Made by a program: the position numbers and the translations under genes. Below are positions 25,470-33,469 of a stretch of DNA of 44,802 bases, piece after piece. Numbering within the stretch: position 1 is the first letter of the stretch; each line of letters starts with the position of its first letter. This DNA is from Planctomycetaceae bacterium (GTDB lineage Bacteria > Planctomycetota > Planctomycetia > Planctomycetales > Planctomycetaceae): assembly GCA_020850695.1 (NCBI GenBank), contig JADZEF010000314.1, positions 1 to 44,802 of the forward strand, written 5' to 3'. The notes beneath the pieces were generated by a model. That model ran no database searches and was not told where the DNA came from. It saw only the letters and a program-made list of their open reading frames with translations.

Positions 25470-25784
25470 TCAGCCTTTCGTCGCCGTCAGAAACCCGAAA
25501 TGGCGGGCCACCTCAGCAGGAAACGTTCGAAACTTCCAGGCGTTCCAATCGGACTCCGTCCGGTCGTCGGGAGAAAGCGGGATATCGCGATGCCCAGTGA
25601 TCAACACAATCGCTCCGTCATCCGTGTCATAGGACGGGTCGACGGTCACTCCGATCTTCGTCAGGTCTCGCACAGAATCGGCCGTATGTTCCATCATGCG
25701 ATCGAACTCATCGCGCAATCCGAGTTCGGCGATCAGTTCGTTCGCGTCGGCCGAGATTCTGATGGGAACGGTCGTCACCGCCAT
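25470..25784 (-). CDS. Small partner of the HEPN protein, unknown family
   Basis: 104 residues from ATG 25784, with GGAG in range; the upstream GTG 25799 has no ribosome site of its own. A helical N-terminal part (ANELIAELGLRDEFDRMMEH) is followed by a strand (KIGVTVDP, then AIVLITGH) and a Trp/Phe-rich end (WNAWKFRTFPAEVARHFGFL). It is the first gene of a two-gene unit with the HEPN gene. From memory, similar pairs recur in planctomycete genomes. An antitoxin role is inferred from arrangement only. Confidence 0.55.
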   Translation of the reverse strand: MAVTTVPIRISADANELIAELGLRDEFDRMMEHTADSVRDLTKIGVTVDPSYDTDDGAIVLITGHRDIPLSPDDRTESDWNAWKFRTFPAEVARHFGFLTATKG

Positions 25785-25915
25785 GAGGTGCTTCTCCACG
25801 GACGAGCTTCGCGGCCTCTGCCTGTTGAATTGTGGATCGGCTGATTCGACATGGCCAGATCAGATTCGATCCGTCGTCCGACCGAATTCTCATCCCGATA
25901 AATTGATCTGGAGGG

Positions 25916-26998
25916 CTACAGGATCTCCAGCGTCGGCATCTGCGGGGATTCGAGGAGAGACTTCGCGATCTGAATCGCGATCCGCTCGCAGACATTCAGC
26001 AGGTGCGGACGGGCGGGGCTGCCTTCGGCGAAGAGGGCCGCCATCTGGCCGTCGTCCCCCTTGATCCGCACGTCCGCCTCGATCGGCACTTCACCCAGGA
26101 ACGGCAGTCCCAGTTCCTCGGCCTTCTTCTTCGCTCCACCCCGGCCGAAAATGTCACCCGACATATTCTCGACGATCCCCAGCACCGGGATCTTCACCTG
26201 CCGGAACATGCTGATCGCCTTCACTGCATCCAGCAGCGCGACCTGTTGCGGGGTGCAGACGACGACGGCGCCGGAGAGTCCCAGCAACTGCGACAGCGTC
26301 AGCGAAACGTCGCCCGTGCCCGGAGGAAGGTCGATGATGAGGTAATCGAGTTCGCCCCAGTCGGTCTGCTGCAGGAACTGCGTGAGGAGCTTGTGGAGCA
26401 TCGGCCCGCGCCAGATCACCGCCTGGTCGGGCTTCACCATGAAGCCGATCGACATCAGCTTGAGGCCGTCCGCCTCCACCGGCTGGATGCGATGATAGAC
26501 CTGCCCGTCGGGAGCCGTCCGCTCGAGCATCGCCGGCTCGCCGTGGGCGCCCAGCAGGTGCGGAACGCTTGGGCCGTAAACGTCGGCATCCATCAGGCCG
26601 ACCTTCGCGCCAAAATGCTTGAGCCCCAGCGCCAGCGACGCCGCAATGGTGCTCTTGCCGACGCCCCCCTTGCCGCTGCCCACCGCGACGACGTTCTTCA
26701 CCGTCAGGCCAATGGCCCCGCCGGTGTTCTTCCCTTGCACGAAATGCGAAAACTTCACGACCGGCTGCGGGATGCCAGGAAATCGGGTGGTCAGTTTTCG
26801 GGCGATCGCCTCGGTAATCCGCTCGCGACCGGGATAGGCGGGCGTCGGAAGGACGATGTCGACTTCGACCGTTCCATCGGGGCGGACCGTCGCCGCGGGC
26901 GCCATCTTGAGTTGCCCCAGCGGCCGCGCCAGTTCGGGATCGGGAATGCTCCGCACAAGGTCCAGAACGGCGGATTCGGTCAGGTCGGGATTCGTCAT
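25916..26998 (-). CDS. Mrp/ApbC family iron-sulfur cluster carrier ATPase
   Basis: 360 residues from ATG 26998. An N-terminal MIP18/DUF59 domain (~5-90) is followed by a P-loop domain with the deviant Walker A GSGKGGVGKST (107-117), DADVYGPS (137-144) and DLPPGTGD (223-230). Family members carry Fe-S clusters to apoproteins. The usual CxxC after the ENMS motif is absent: ENMS (277-280) runs directly into GDIFGRGGA, a deletion of the short Cys-containing segment. The dimer-bridging [4Fe-4S] site therefore seems missing. ATG 26998 fits the family start. The receiver-like gene upstream on the same strand ends 79 bp before it. Confidence 0.93.
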   Translation of the reverse strand: MTNPDLTESAVLDLVRSIPDPELARPLGQLKMAPAATVRPDGTVEVDIVLPTPAYPGRERITEAIARKLTTRFPGIPQPVVKFSHFVQGKNTGGAIGLTVKNVVAVGSGKGGVGKSTIAASLALGLKHFGAKVGLMDADVYGPSVPHLLGAHGEPAMLERTAPDGQVYHRIQPVEADGLKLMSIGFMVKPDQAVIWRGPMLHKLLTQFLQQTDWGELDYLIIDLPPGTGDVSLTLSQLLGLSGAVVVCTPQQVALLDAVKAISMFRQVKIPVLGIVENMSGDIFGRGGAKKKAEELGLPFLGEVPIEADVRIKGDDGQMAALFAEGSPARPHLLNVCERIAIQIAKSLLESPQMPTLEIL

Positions 26999-27077
26999 GG
27001 AACCATCAAGAGAAAATGCGACAGGGGACGCGACGGCGGGAACGGCCGACAGCCAGGATCGCGCCCATATCCCGATC

Positions 27078-27452
27078 TTATCGGGTCTCGCGCACTGCCT
27101 GCCACTGACGCTGACACACACGGGCGACTTCGTCCGCCGTGCTGGTGTCGCTCAGGACCGCACCAATCCCCAGATCCCGCATCATCCATTCCAGATCCAC
27201 GACGCCGGGCGGTGCGATCGTCACGATCGCATCACGCCGATCGTCGCGCGTCCGCTCACCCATCCAGGCGAGGCAGGCCTCAGGAGTGACCGAGAGATCC
27301 AGAAGCATGACGCAGGGAAGCGCGGAGCGTCGAGCCGCCTCCCGCGCGTCGCTCAGCGAGCGGCAGGCGCGGACCGGAATCGGCGGCTCCACCAGTCGCC
27401 GGCGCAACTCGGGAACCCACCGCGGCCGACCTTCAAGAACGATCACGCTCAC
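27078..27452 (-). CDS. Receiver-like small protein
   Basis: 124 residues from GTG 27452 (VSVIVLEGRPRW), which has GAGGATGG upstream; an in-frame GTG 27500 is possible but adds unstructured residues. The pattern is alternating strand and helix: SVIVLEG, RRLVEPPIPVRACRS, CVMLLDLSV, DAIVTIAPP, GIGAVLSD. It resembles a receiver (CheY-like) fold with Asp in MLLDLS at the phosphorylation site, but the paired acidic residues after the first strand are missing. It may be a non-phosphorylated pseudo-receiver. It sits upstream of mrp on the same strand. Confidence 0.55.
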   Translation of the reverse strand: MSVIVLEGRPRWVPELRRRLVEPPIPVRACRSLSDAREAARRSALPCVMLLDLSVTPEACLAWMGERTRDDRRDAIVTIAPPGVVDLEWMMRDLGIGAVLSDTSTADEVARVCQRQWQAVRETR

Positions 27453-27576
27453 CAGACATCCATCCTCGCTGCTGCCCCGATTCGCATCAGGTGCATTCAC
27501 ATTTGTGGGAAGTCAGAGAGCCATGGCGATCGGCTGGCAAAAGCAATTCAGAACTCGTCGTTCCACCACCGAGACA

Positions 27577-27760
27577 CGCCGTCATGGAGAAGAAAAACCA
27601 TTGAACAGGAGCAAGCAGAGGGAGCAGAGAAAATGCATGTGTCGCTCCGCGCTGCAAGTGCCAGGATCCCGTTCCTCATGACTTGTCTTCCCTCTGCTTC
27701 CTCTGCTTGCTCCTGTCAAATGCCTTTCGCATTTCTGCCTTGGTTTTCTCCGTGACTCCG
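27577..27760. repeat. Long hairpin element, family A copy 2
   Basis: The core beginning AACAGGAGCAAGCAGAGG at 27604-27630 is identical over 27 nt to copy 1. The right arm (27689-27717) ends CTGCTTGCTCCTGTC and carries a few changes. Flanks extend the pairing (GTCATGGAGAAG and AACCA on the left, TGGTTTTCTCCGTGACTC on the right). It lies between divergent genes at 27452 and 27848. Confidence 0.88.
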
Positions 27761-27847
27761 CACCGTTGTCGACACCCCCTCATTGACTTGTCGGGCAGGC
27801 TCGTCCACAGTGACTCCGGTTCTCAACGTATCACAGGAGTTCATCGC

Positions 27848-29536
27848 ATGGCATCCCGCTCTGCTCTGCCGGCGCTTGTGAGCGTCATCTTGGGGATCGC
27901 TTCCACCTCCCCCGCCGACGACGCCTTCGTCTTCCGCAACACCGCGAAGGACGTGGGACTCTTCCCCGCCCTCGAAGGCATCCAGGGGCACGGGGCCGCG
28001 TGGGGGGACGTCGACGGAGACGGCTGGATCGACCTCTACGTCGCCACATTCCATTACGGCGACACGAAGCCGAACCAGTTCTTCCGCAACCGGAAGGGGA
28101 AGTTCGAGGCCGACACGCAGCCCGCGCTCGCGGCCTCCATGCGGGCGACGGGTGTCGTGTTCGCCGACCTCGACAACGACGGCGACCTCGACCTCTACGT
28201 CGCCAGCATGCCGCAACCCATATCGAAAAAGGGATCGAGCGGCGAGCCCCGCGTCATCTCGGGATGCCAGCTCTATCAGAACGACGGCAAGGGAAGCTTC
28301 ACTAACGTGAGCGAAGGGAACGAAGCCTGTCCCGCGGCATTCGGCGGGCGAAGTGTTGCCGTCCTCGACTACAACGGCGACGGGTTGCTTGATCTGGCGG
28401 TCGGCGAAGATCCAAACCCCGGCTACAACGGATCGAAGACGAAAAGTTCGCGGCTCTTCCGCAATGCGGGGGGGCTGAAGTTTGTCGATGCCTCGCGCGA
28501 AGCCGGCATCCCCGAAGGAATTCCTGGGTTGGGCGTTGCGGCAGCCGATGTCAACAACGACGGCTGGCCCGATCTGTTCCTCGCGTCGAGTGCCGGTGGA
28601 AACGTCCTGCTGCTGAACGACGGAAAGGGAAAGTTCTTCGAGCCGGAAGGGTCGCGGCCGGTCTTTGCGTGGGAAGGAGCGGTGGGGGACAACATGGTGT
28701 GCGGGGCGTGCTTCGGCGACGTCAACCGCGACGGACTGCTCGACCTGGTCCTCGGCCAGCACTTCAAGAACCCGTGGGTCACGCCGGTCGCCAACCGCCT
28801 GTATCTCAATCGCGGGATCGTAAAGGGAATGCCGAAGTTCGAAGAAGCGACCGAATCCGCGGGACTGGTCGCGATGCCTCTCAAATCCCCGCACGTCGAG
28901 ATCCAGGACTACGACAACGACGGCTGGCCCGACATCTCGTGCAGCCTCGTCAAACTGCAGGACGGCGTCCCGCACCCGATCATCTTCCGGCACACCGGAC
29001 TTCAAGGGAGCATCCCCCAATTCCGGGCCGACGGCCTCGACGTCAACGACTACCCGACCGACAGCGACCGCAGCCTCAAGCGGAGCGGCGACTTCTTCAA
29101 GCGGATGCTGCAGGAAGGGAAGGTCACTTACTCGGCCCCCGGACCGACGGGGGACTACGACAACGACGGCCGCCTCGACATGGTCCTGCCCAGCTGGTGG
29201 ACCGAGACCGGAACGCTGCTGCTGCACAACGAGACGAAGGGGGGCAACTGGCTCGACGTGCGGGTCGAAGGGAACGACGGCGTCAACCGCATGGGAATCG
29301 GCTCGCGGATCCGCCTTTACACGGCGGGAGGGATCGGCGATTCGAAGGCGCTGATCGGCTGCCAGGACCTGAGCGTCGGATTCGGCTATGCCTCGGGTCA
29401 GACGGCGATTGCCCACTTCGGATTGGGCAAGGCTGAGACGGTTGATGTCGAAATCACCTACCCGCACGGCAAGGGGCGCGCCGTTCGCAAAGGGGTGAAA
29501 GCGGGACAGCGGCTGATGATTTCGCGCGAGAAATGA
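27848..29536 (+). CDS. Exported FG-GAP / ASPIC-UnbV (CRTAC1-like) protein
   Basis: 562 residues from ATG 27848, with AGGAG upstream. A signal peptide (LPALVSVILGIASTSPADD) is followed by seven calcium-loop FG-GAP motifs, e.g. GDVDGDGWIDLYVA, ADLDNDGDLDLYVA, LDYNGDGLLDLAVG, GDYDNDGRLDMVLP. The C-terminal ASPIC/UnbV domain has GGNWLDVRVEG, NRMGIGSRIRLYT and QTAIAHFGLGKA. These proteins form calcium-binding propellers outside the cytoplasm and are abundant in planctomycetes; ligands are mostly unknown. The upstream in-frame extension is translated family A repeat. The stop overlaps an ATG of the next frame, but the next gene probably starts at 29608. Confidence 0.92.
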   Translation: MASRSALPALVSVILGIASTSPADDAFVFRNTAKDVGLFPALEGIQGHGAAWGDVDGDGWIDLYVATFHYGDTKPNQFFRNRKGKFEADTQPALAASMRATGVVFADLDNDGDLDLYVASMPQPISKKGSSGEPRVISGCQLYQNDGKGSFTNVSEGNEACPAAFGGRSVAVLDYNGDGLLDLAVGEDPNPGYNGSKTKSSRLFRNAGGLKFVDASREAGIPEGIPGLGVAAADVNNDGWPDLFLASSAGGNVLLLNDGKGKFFEPEGSRPVFAWEGAVGDNMVCGACFGDVNRDGLLDLVLGQHFKNPWVTPVANRLYLNRGIVKGMPKFEEATESAGLVAMPLKSPHVEIQDYDNDGWPDISCSLVKLQDGVPHPIIFRHTGLQGSIPQFRADGLDVNDYPTDSDRSLKRSGDFFKRMLQEGKVTYSAPGPTGDYDNDGRLDMVLPSWWTETGTLLLHNETKGGNWLDVRVEGNDGVNRMGIGSRIRLYTAGGIGDSKALIGCQDLSVGFGYASGQTAIAHFGLGKAETVDVEITYPHGKGRAVRKGVKAGQRLMISREK

Positions 29537-29607
29537 CCGTGCAATTCAAGGCGGGTTTCTTTTCGCCCCATCCTGCAACAACAGGCCTTCCCTGCTCGCG
29601 ATCATTC

Positions 29608-30456
29608 ATGAAAGCCTCCCCCAAGAAGACTAAGGGCAAGTTGCAAAAGGCGGAACTGCCCGAGGTAGGAAGCGCCTTCGCGTTTCCATTTCCTGACGGT
29701 CGCCTGGGTGTGTGTCGCGTGGTGCGACGCCAGCAGAAAGGCGTTCTCCGTGACGATGCTCAAGGATTGGATGCCGCTTTACTCCTCGATTGCGACTGGG
29801 CCGGATCATCGATCCCCTCGATCGATGATCCAGACTTGAAGCGTTCCTTGACCGAAGTGGACAACTTCAAGCGTCGACGAGCGGTGACGATGTGGGTTTT
29901 CTCTCCGCCTGCCTTGGAGTTCACAAGGATCGGCAAAATCGCTCCTTCGTCTTCGAACCGTCGAATCGAGTCTAAGACATTCGGCGGGTGGCAGAGTCTG
30001 CCATCAGTCGCTTTCCTTGCCTGGCGAAAAATGCACGACCACCAGGCCCTGATGGAGGAACTGGAAGCTGCACAGAAGAGACGGCTTGCCGCACTGGACC
30101 TGGAAGACAAGCTGCGCCGCCGCAAGCTGAGTACCGTCAATCTGGCCCGACTTTCCAAGGGAAAACGATTCACATCCTGGAAATCCACGGTCTCTGCGCA
30201 GGCGATTCAGTCCGTCAGGGAGTTGTTCGATTTGACGACTCAGAAGTTGATCGCGCTGGGCCCGTCCCGAACTGAAAAGCAGGTGGCCAAAGCGATTCAC
30301 GAGTGCATCGAGCGCCTGAACAAGCTCGACCGCAAATTTGGCTACTTCATCTGCACTGAAGAACGCGAGGATCTGTGCGAAGCAATCAGCCAGCTCGTTC
30401 ATGCCTGCGGGTTTGAAGAGCTTGGGGAGATCGCTGACCAGTGGCGAAACTGGTAG
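29608..30456 (+). CDS. Two-domain protein of unknown function (Imm26-like N-terminus)
   Basis: 282 residues from ATG 29608; the frame is open from 29533, where ATGA overlaps the previous stop, but those 25 residues look untypical. The N-terminal part (VGSAFAFPFPDGRLGVCRVV) recalls the start of Imm26-type immunity proteins. A Lys/Arg-rich coiled coil follows (ALMEELEAAQKRRLAALDLE). A C-terminal helical domain ends it (KQVAKAIHECIERLNKLDR, then EEREDLCEAISQLVHACGFE), of a type I have seen in other planctomycete proteins but cannot name. Composition is somewhat less GC-rich than its neighbours. An immunity role is a guess from the first 40 residues. Confidence 0.5.
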   Translation: MKASPKKTKGKLQKAELPEVGSAFAFPFPDGRLGVCRVVRRQQKGVLRDDAQGLDAALLLDCDWAGSSIPSIDDPDLKRSLTEVDNFKRRRAVTMWVFSPPALEFTRIGKIAPSSSNRRIESKTFGGWQSLPSVAFLAWRKMHDHQALMEELEAAQKRRLAALDLEDKLRRRKLSTVNLARLSKGKRFTSWKSTVSAQAIQSVRELFDLTTQKLIALGPSRTEKQVAKAIHECIERLNKLDRKFGYFICTEEREDLCEAISQLVHACGFEELGEIADQWRNW

Positions 30457-30603
30457 CCCGATTCTGAGCGCAGAGAATAGCCTCGTCGCACCCAGTGTGC
30501 TGGCGGCTGGAAGACTATCCCACGGCAGCAATCCTTGATGCGTTCATTCGCGGCAAGTCGACGCCGATGTTCCCCTACGCGTTTCTCCCGCAACCCGTTC
30601 GGC

Positions 30604-30609
30604 TATAAT
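30604..30609 (+). promoter_or_regulatory. Candidate -10 box upstream of purD
   Basis: A perfect TATAAT lies 57 bp before the purD start. No good -35 box is found 16-18 bp upstream (GTTTCT is the nearest), so the call is weak. Confidence 0.3.
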
Positions 30610-30665
30610 GCGGACGTCATGATGCGGCCCCTTTTTTGAGCCGCGCGGTTCGCAGGATGAGGCTC

Positions 30666-31940
30666 ATGAAAGTTCTGGTCGTTGGAAACGGGGGTCGCGA
30701 ACACGCGCTGGCGTGGAAGCTCACGCAATCGCCGTCGGTGTCAAAAGTGCTGGTGGCGCCCGGCAATGCGGGGACCGCGCTCGACGCGGAGAACGTCGAT
30801 ATCCAGGCGACCGACATCCCGCGGCTGATCAAATTCGCCCAGAAAGAAAAGATCGACCTCACCGTCGTCGGCCCCGAGGCCCCGCTGGTCGCCGGCATCG
30901 TCGACGCCTTCGAAGCCGCCGGCCTCAAGGTCTTCGGTCCCTCGAAGGCCGCCGCCGAGCTGGAGGGGAGCAAGGTCTTCTCGAAGGAGCTGATGCGGCA
31001 GGCGAACGTTCCGACCGCCGATTACCGCATCTTCCAGAGCCATCACGAGGCGATCGAGTACGTCGAAGAACGCGAGCAGCGCCCGCTGGTCATCAAGGCC
31101 GATGGCCTGGCCGCCGGCAAAGGGGTCATCGTCTGCCGCAATCGCACCGAAGCCGTCGACGCCATCAAGCGGACGATGGTGATGAAGGAGTTCGGTTCCG
31201 CGGGCGACCGCATCGTCATCGAAGAGCGGCTCGAGGGAGAAGAGGCGAGCATCCTGGCAGTAGTCGACGGCAGCACGATCATTCCGCTCGAGTCGGCGCA
31301 GGACCATAAGCGGGCGTGGGACGGGGACGAGGGCCCCAACACCGGCGGCATGGGCGCCTATTCGCCGACCCCCGTCATTACGGGCGAACTGATGGACGAG
31401 GTGATCGCGAAGATCCTCGTCCCGACGGTACACACCATGCGGAAGATCGGCCGGCCGTTCCGCGGCGTCTTGTATGCGGGGCTGATGCTGACGTCGCAGG
31501 GACCGAAAACGCTCGAGTTCAACGTCCGCCTCGGCGACCCCGAGACGCAGCCGGTGCTGATGCGATTGAAGTCCGACCTTGGCCAGCTGCTGATGGCGGC
31601 CGCCTCGGGGACGCTGTCGAAGCTGCCGCCGCTCGAATGGGACCCGCGCCCGGCGGTGTGCGTGGTGATGGCCTCCGAGGGTTACCCGGGCAATTATCCG
31701 AAGGGAAAGCCGATCCGCGGGCTGGTCGAAGCCGACCAGCAGCCGGGGGTCAAGGTGTTCCATGCGGGGACGCAGCGACTGGGCGACCAGTCGGTGACCG
31801 ACGGCGGCCGCGTCCTGGGCGTGACGGCTCTGGGAGACAACATCGCCGACGCGAAGCTCAAGGCGTACCAGGGGGTGAAGTGCATCCGCTGGGACGGCGC
31901 CTGGTGCCGCAAGGACATCTCGGACAAGGCCCGCGTCTGA
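30666..31940 (+). CDS. purD: Phosphoribosylamine-glycine ligase (GAR synthetase)
   Basis: 424 residues, the normal length. MKVLVVGNGGREHALAWKL is the diagnostic N-terminus. GPEAPLVAGIVDAFEAAG, the ATP-grasp segment VIKADGLAAGKGVIV, GPNTGGMGAYSPTP and the metal-binding EFNVRLGDPETQ follow. It catalyses the second step of purine synthesis, joining glycine to phosphoribosylamine with ATP. ATG 30666 is chosen from the family start, with GAGG just upstream; an ATG at 30657 would add three residues. No other pur gene is nearby. It converges on the MFS gene. Confidence 0.97.
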   Translation: MKVLVVGNGGREHALAWKLTQSPSVSKVLVAPGNAGTALDAENVDIQATDIPRLIKFAQKEKIDLTVVGPEAPLVAGIVDAFEAAGLKVFGPSKAAAELEGSKVFSKELMRQANVPTADYRIFQSHHEAIEYVEEREQRPLVIKADGLAAGKGVIVCRNRTEAVDAIKRTMVMKEFGSAGDRIVIEERLEGEEASILAVVDGSTIIPLESAQDHKRAWDGDEGPNTGGMGAYSPTPVITGELMDEVIAKILVPTVHTMRKIGRPFRGVLYAGLMLTSQGPKTLEFNVRLGDPETQPVLMRLKSDLGQLLMAAASGTLSKLPPLEWDPRPAVCVVMASEGYPGNYPKGKPIRGLVEADQQPGVKVFHAGTQRLGDQSVTDGGRVLGVTALGDNIADAKLKAYQGVKCIRWDGAWCRKDISDKARV

Positions 31941-32068
31941 GCATCGTGACGGACGAGCGTGTCTCTCCAGGGAATTCACGACTCCCTCAGAGGAATCCGC
32001 GCGGATCACCGCAGGACCTTTTTCGAGCGCCGGAGAGGGCGACTTTGAACACCGCCTCTCCAACCTGC

Positions 32069-33364
32069 TCATTCGAGTGGCGTGGGAATGAGCGGTGCGG
32101 ACGTCGGGGCGATGTCGAGCGCCGCTTCGTGTTGTCCTTGCTCGCGCTGCGGACTCCTGGCGAGGGTTGAGCTCTCGTCGTGTGCGGACGGTCGTTTCCA
32201 GATCCAGTTCGAAACGATCTGAAGTCCCAGCAGCACCACCGTGAAGACCCCCGCCAACAGGTACGGGATCCGGTGATTGATCCTAGACCCCAGCACACCG
32301 CCGAGGAGCGTTCCCGCCGCCATACCAAGGGCGAGCGTCGCTTCGTGGATGCCGGCCGCCAGGGCTCGCTTCGCCGGCGGACTGCCCGCCGTGCTGTAGA
32401 AGAGCCCCGAGAAGTAGTTGTAGCCGACGAGCTGGCCGAGCATTGTCAGGCCGACCATCAGCATCGTCTCGGACTGCGCCTGACTGATGACGACCAGTCC
32501 ACCCGCGGCCAGCAACTGCGAAACGATGGACGTTCCAAAGCGAAAGTGCCAGAAACTGGAAGCATACATCAGCGTGTAGGTGGCAATGACCACACCCCGC
32601 CACACCGCCAGGATACGCCCGTGATCGGTCGACGGGATGTTGAGGTGCACCGCCAGATCCGGCAGAAGATGCACGACGAGGCTGCCGCCGAACATGCCGC
32701 CAAGGTTCGCCAGCCAGCTCAGCCGTCGGAAGCGGTTCGCCCGCTCGATTTGTGCGACAGGCGTCGGTTCGTGGTCGACGCTGGCTTCCACAACTTCGCC
32801 CACGTTCGAACGGCGGATCGCCGCAACGATGGCCAGAAGCAGATTGATGAGCGCGACGGCGAATGACGCCATCAGGGCGACCGAGCGTCCCCGCTCGAAA
32901 AGTCGTCCCGCAGTCAGCACCCCGCACACCATGCCAATGTTCCACGCCACGCAGAACAGGAACAGGGTCCGGCTGACGCCGCTGCGGTTCTGGTGCGGGT
33001 CGTTCCCTTCGTTGAGCCATCCGATGAGCGGCGGGTAGAGACATCCGAGGGCGATGCCGATGAGCCAGTAGGCGGGAAGAAACCAGAGGCTCGCGGGAGA
33101 GACGCAGCGGCAGAGGATGATGCTGACGACGTTGAGGGCCGCCCCCGAGACGAAGACGCGGCGGGCGTCGAAGCGGTGCGAGAGCCACCCGCCGAGCAGA
33201 CTGCCGAGCCCCTGGACGAGCGCGAGGCTGCCGCCGAGAAGACCGAGATACATCGGATCGGCGCTGGCTTCGGCCAGGCTGCGCGACGCGACGAAGACGA
33301 CGATAAACGCCGAAAAATCGGTCAGAGCCGAGATGACGTACAGAAGCGACCGCTGGTGCGGCAT
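32069..33364 (-). CDS. MFS transporter
   Basis: 431 residues from ATG 33364 (MPHQRSLLYVISALTDFSAF); a TTG 33376 would add four residues. About twelve hydrophobic segments are visible. LGGWLSHRFDARRVFVSG between segments 2 and 3 fits the MFS loop signature. A polar central loop (~185-215) divides the two halves. Substrate unknown. The C-terminal tail (LARSPQREQGQHEAALD) is coded by DNA that, from memory, resembles a short repeat common in planctomycetes (SPQREQG peptides), so the last ~30 residues may be a recent addition. It lies downstream of the Gfo/Idh/MocA-like gene on the same strand. Confidence 0.88.
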   Translation of the reverse strand: MPHQRSLLYVISALTDFSAFIVVFVASRSLAEASADPMYLGLLGGSLALVQGLGSLLGGWLSHRFDARRVFVSGAALNVVSIILCRCVSPASLWFLPAYWLIGIALGCLYPPLIGWLNEGNDPHQNRSGVSRTLFLFCVAWNIGMVCGVLTAGRLFERGRSVALMASFAVALINLLLAIVAAIRRSNVGEVVEASVDHEPTPVAQIERANRFRRLSWLANLGGMFGGSLVVHLLPDLAVHLNIPSTDHGRILAVWRGVVIATYTLMYASSFWHFRFGTSIVSQLLAAGGLVVISQAQSETMLMVGLTMLGQLVGYNYFSGLFYSTAGSPPAKRALAAGIHEATLALGMAAGTLLGGVLGSRINHRIPYLLAGVFTVVLLGLQIVSNWIWKRPSAHDESSTLARSPQREQGQHEAALDIAPTSAPLIPTPLE

Positions 33365-33403
33365 GGGGAAGCTCAAGAAGCGCTCGTGCAGCGGGCTGCT
33401 GGA

Positions 33404-33469
33404 AAGTAGCCCTCATGCTCAATACCTGCGAAAGAAACGTGCCGAACAGTATTGAGACGGGCGGCTACT
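33404..33469. repeat. Inverted repeat, family H, overlapping a stop codon
   Basis: AGTAGCC and CTCAATAC on the left pair with GTATTGAG and GGCTACT on the right, with unpaired bases between the two blocks. The right arm includes the stop codon (33465-33467) of the Gfo/Idh/MocA-like gene, so the element reaches into its 3' end. It fills most of the gap before the MFS start. Confidence 0.75.

Noticed and set aside
26003-27289. 428-codon plus-strand open frame opposite the Mrp gene
   Set aside because: Antisense shadow without family features.
27716-29467. 583-codon minus-strand open frame opposite the FG-GAP gene
   Set aside because: Antisense shadow of repeated calcium-loop codons.
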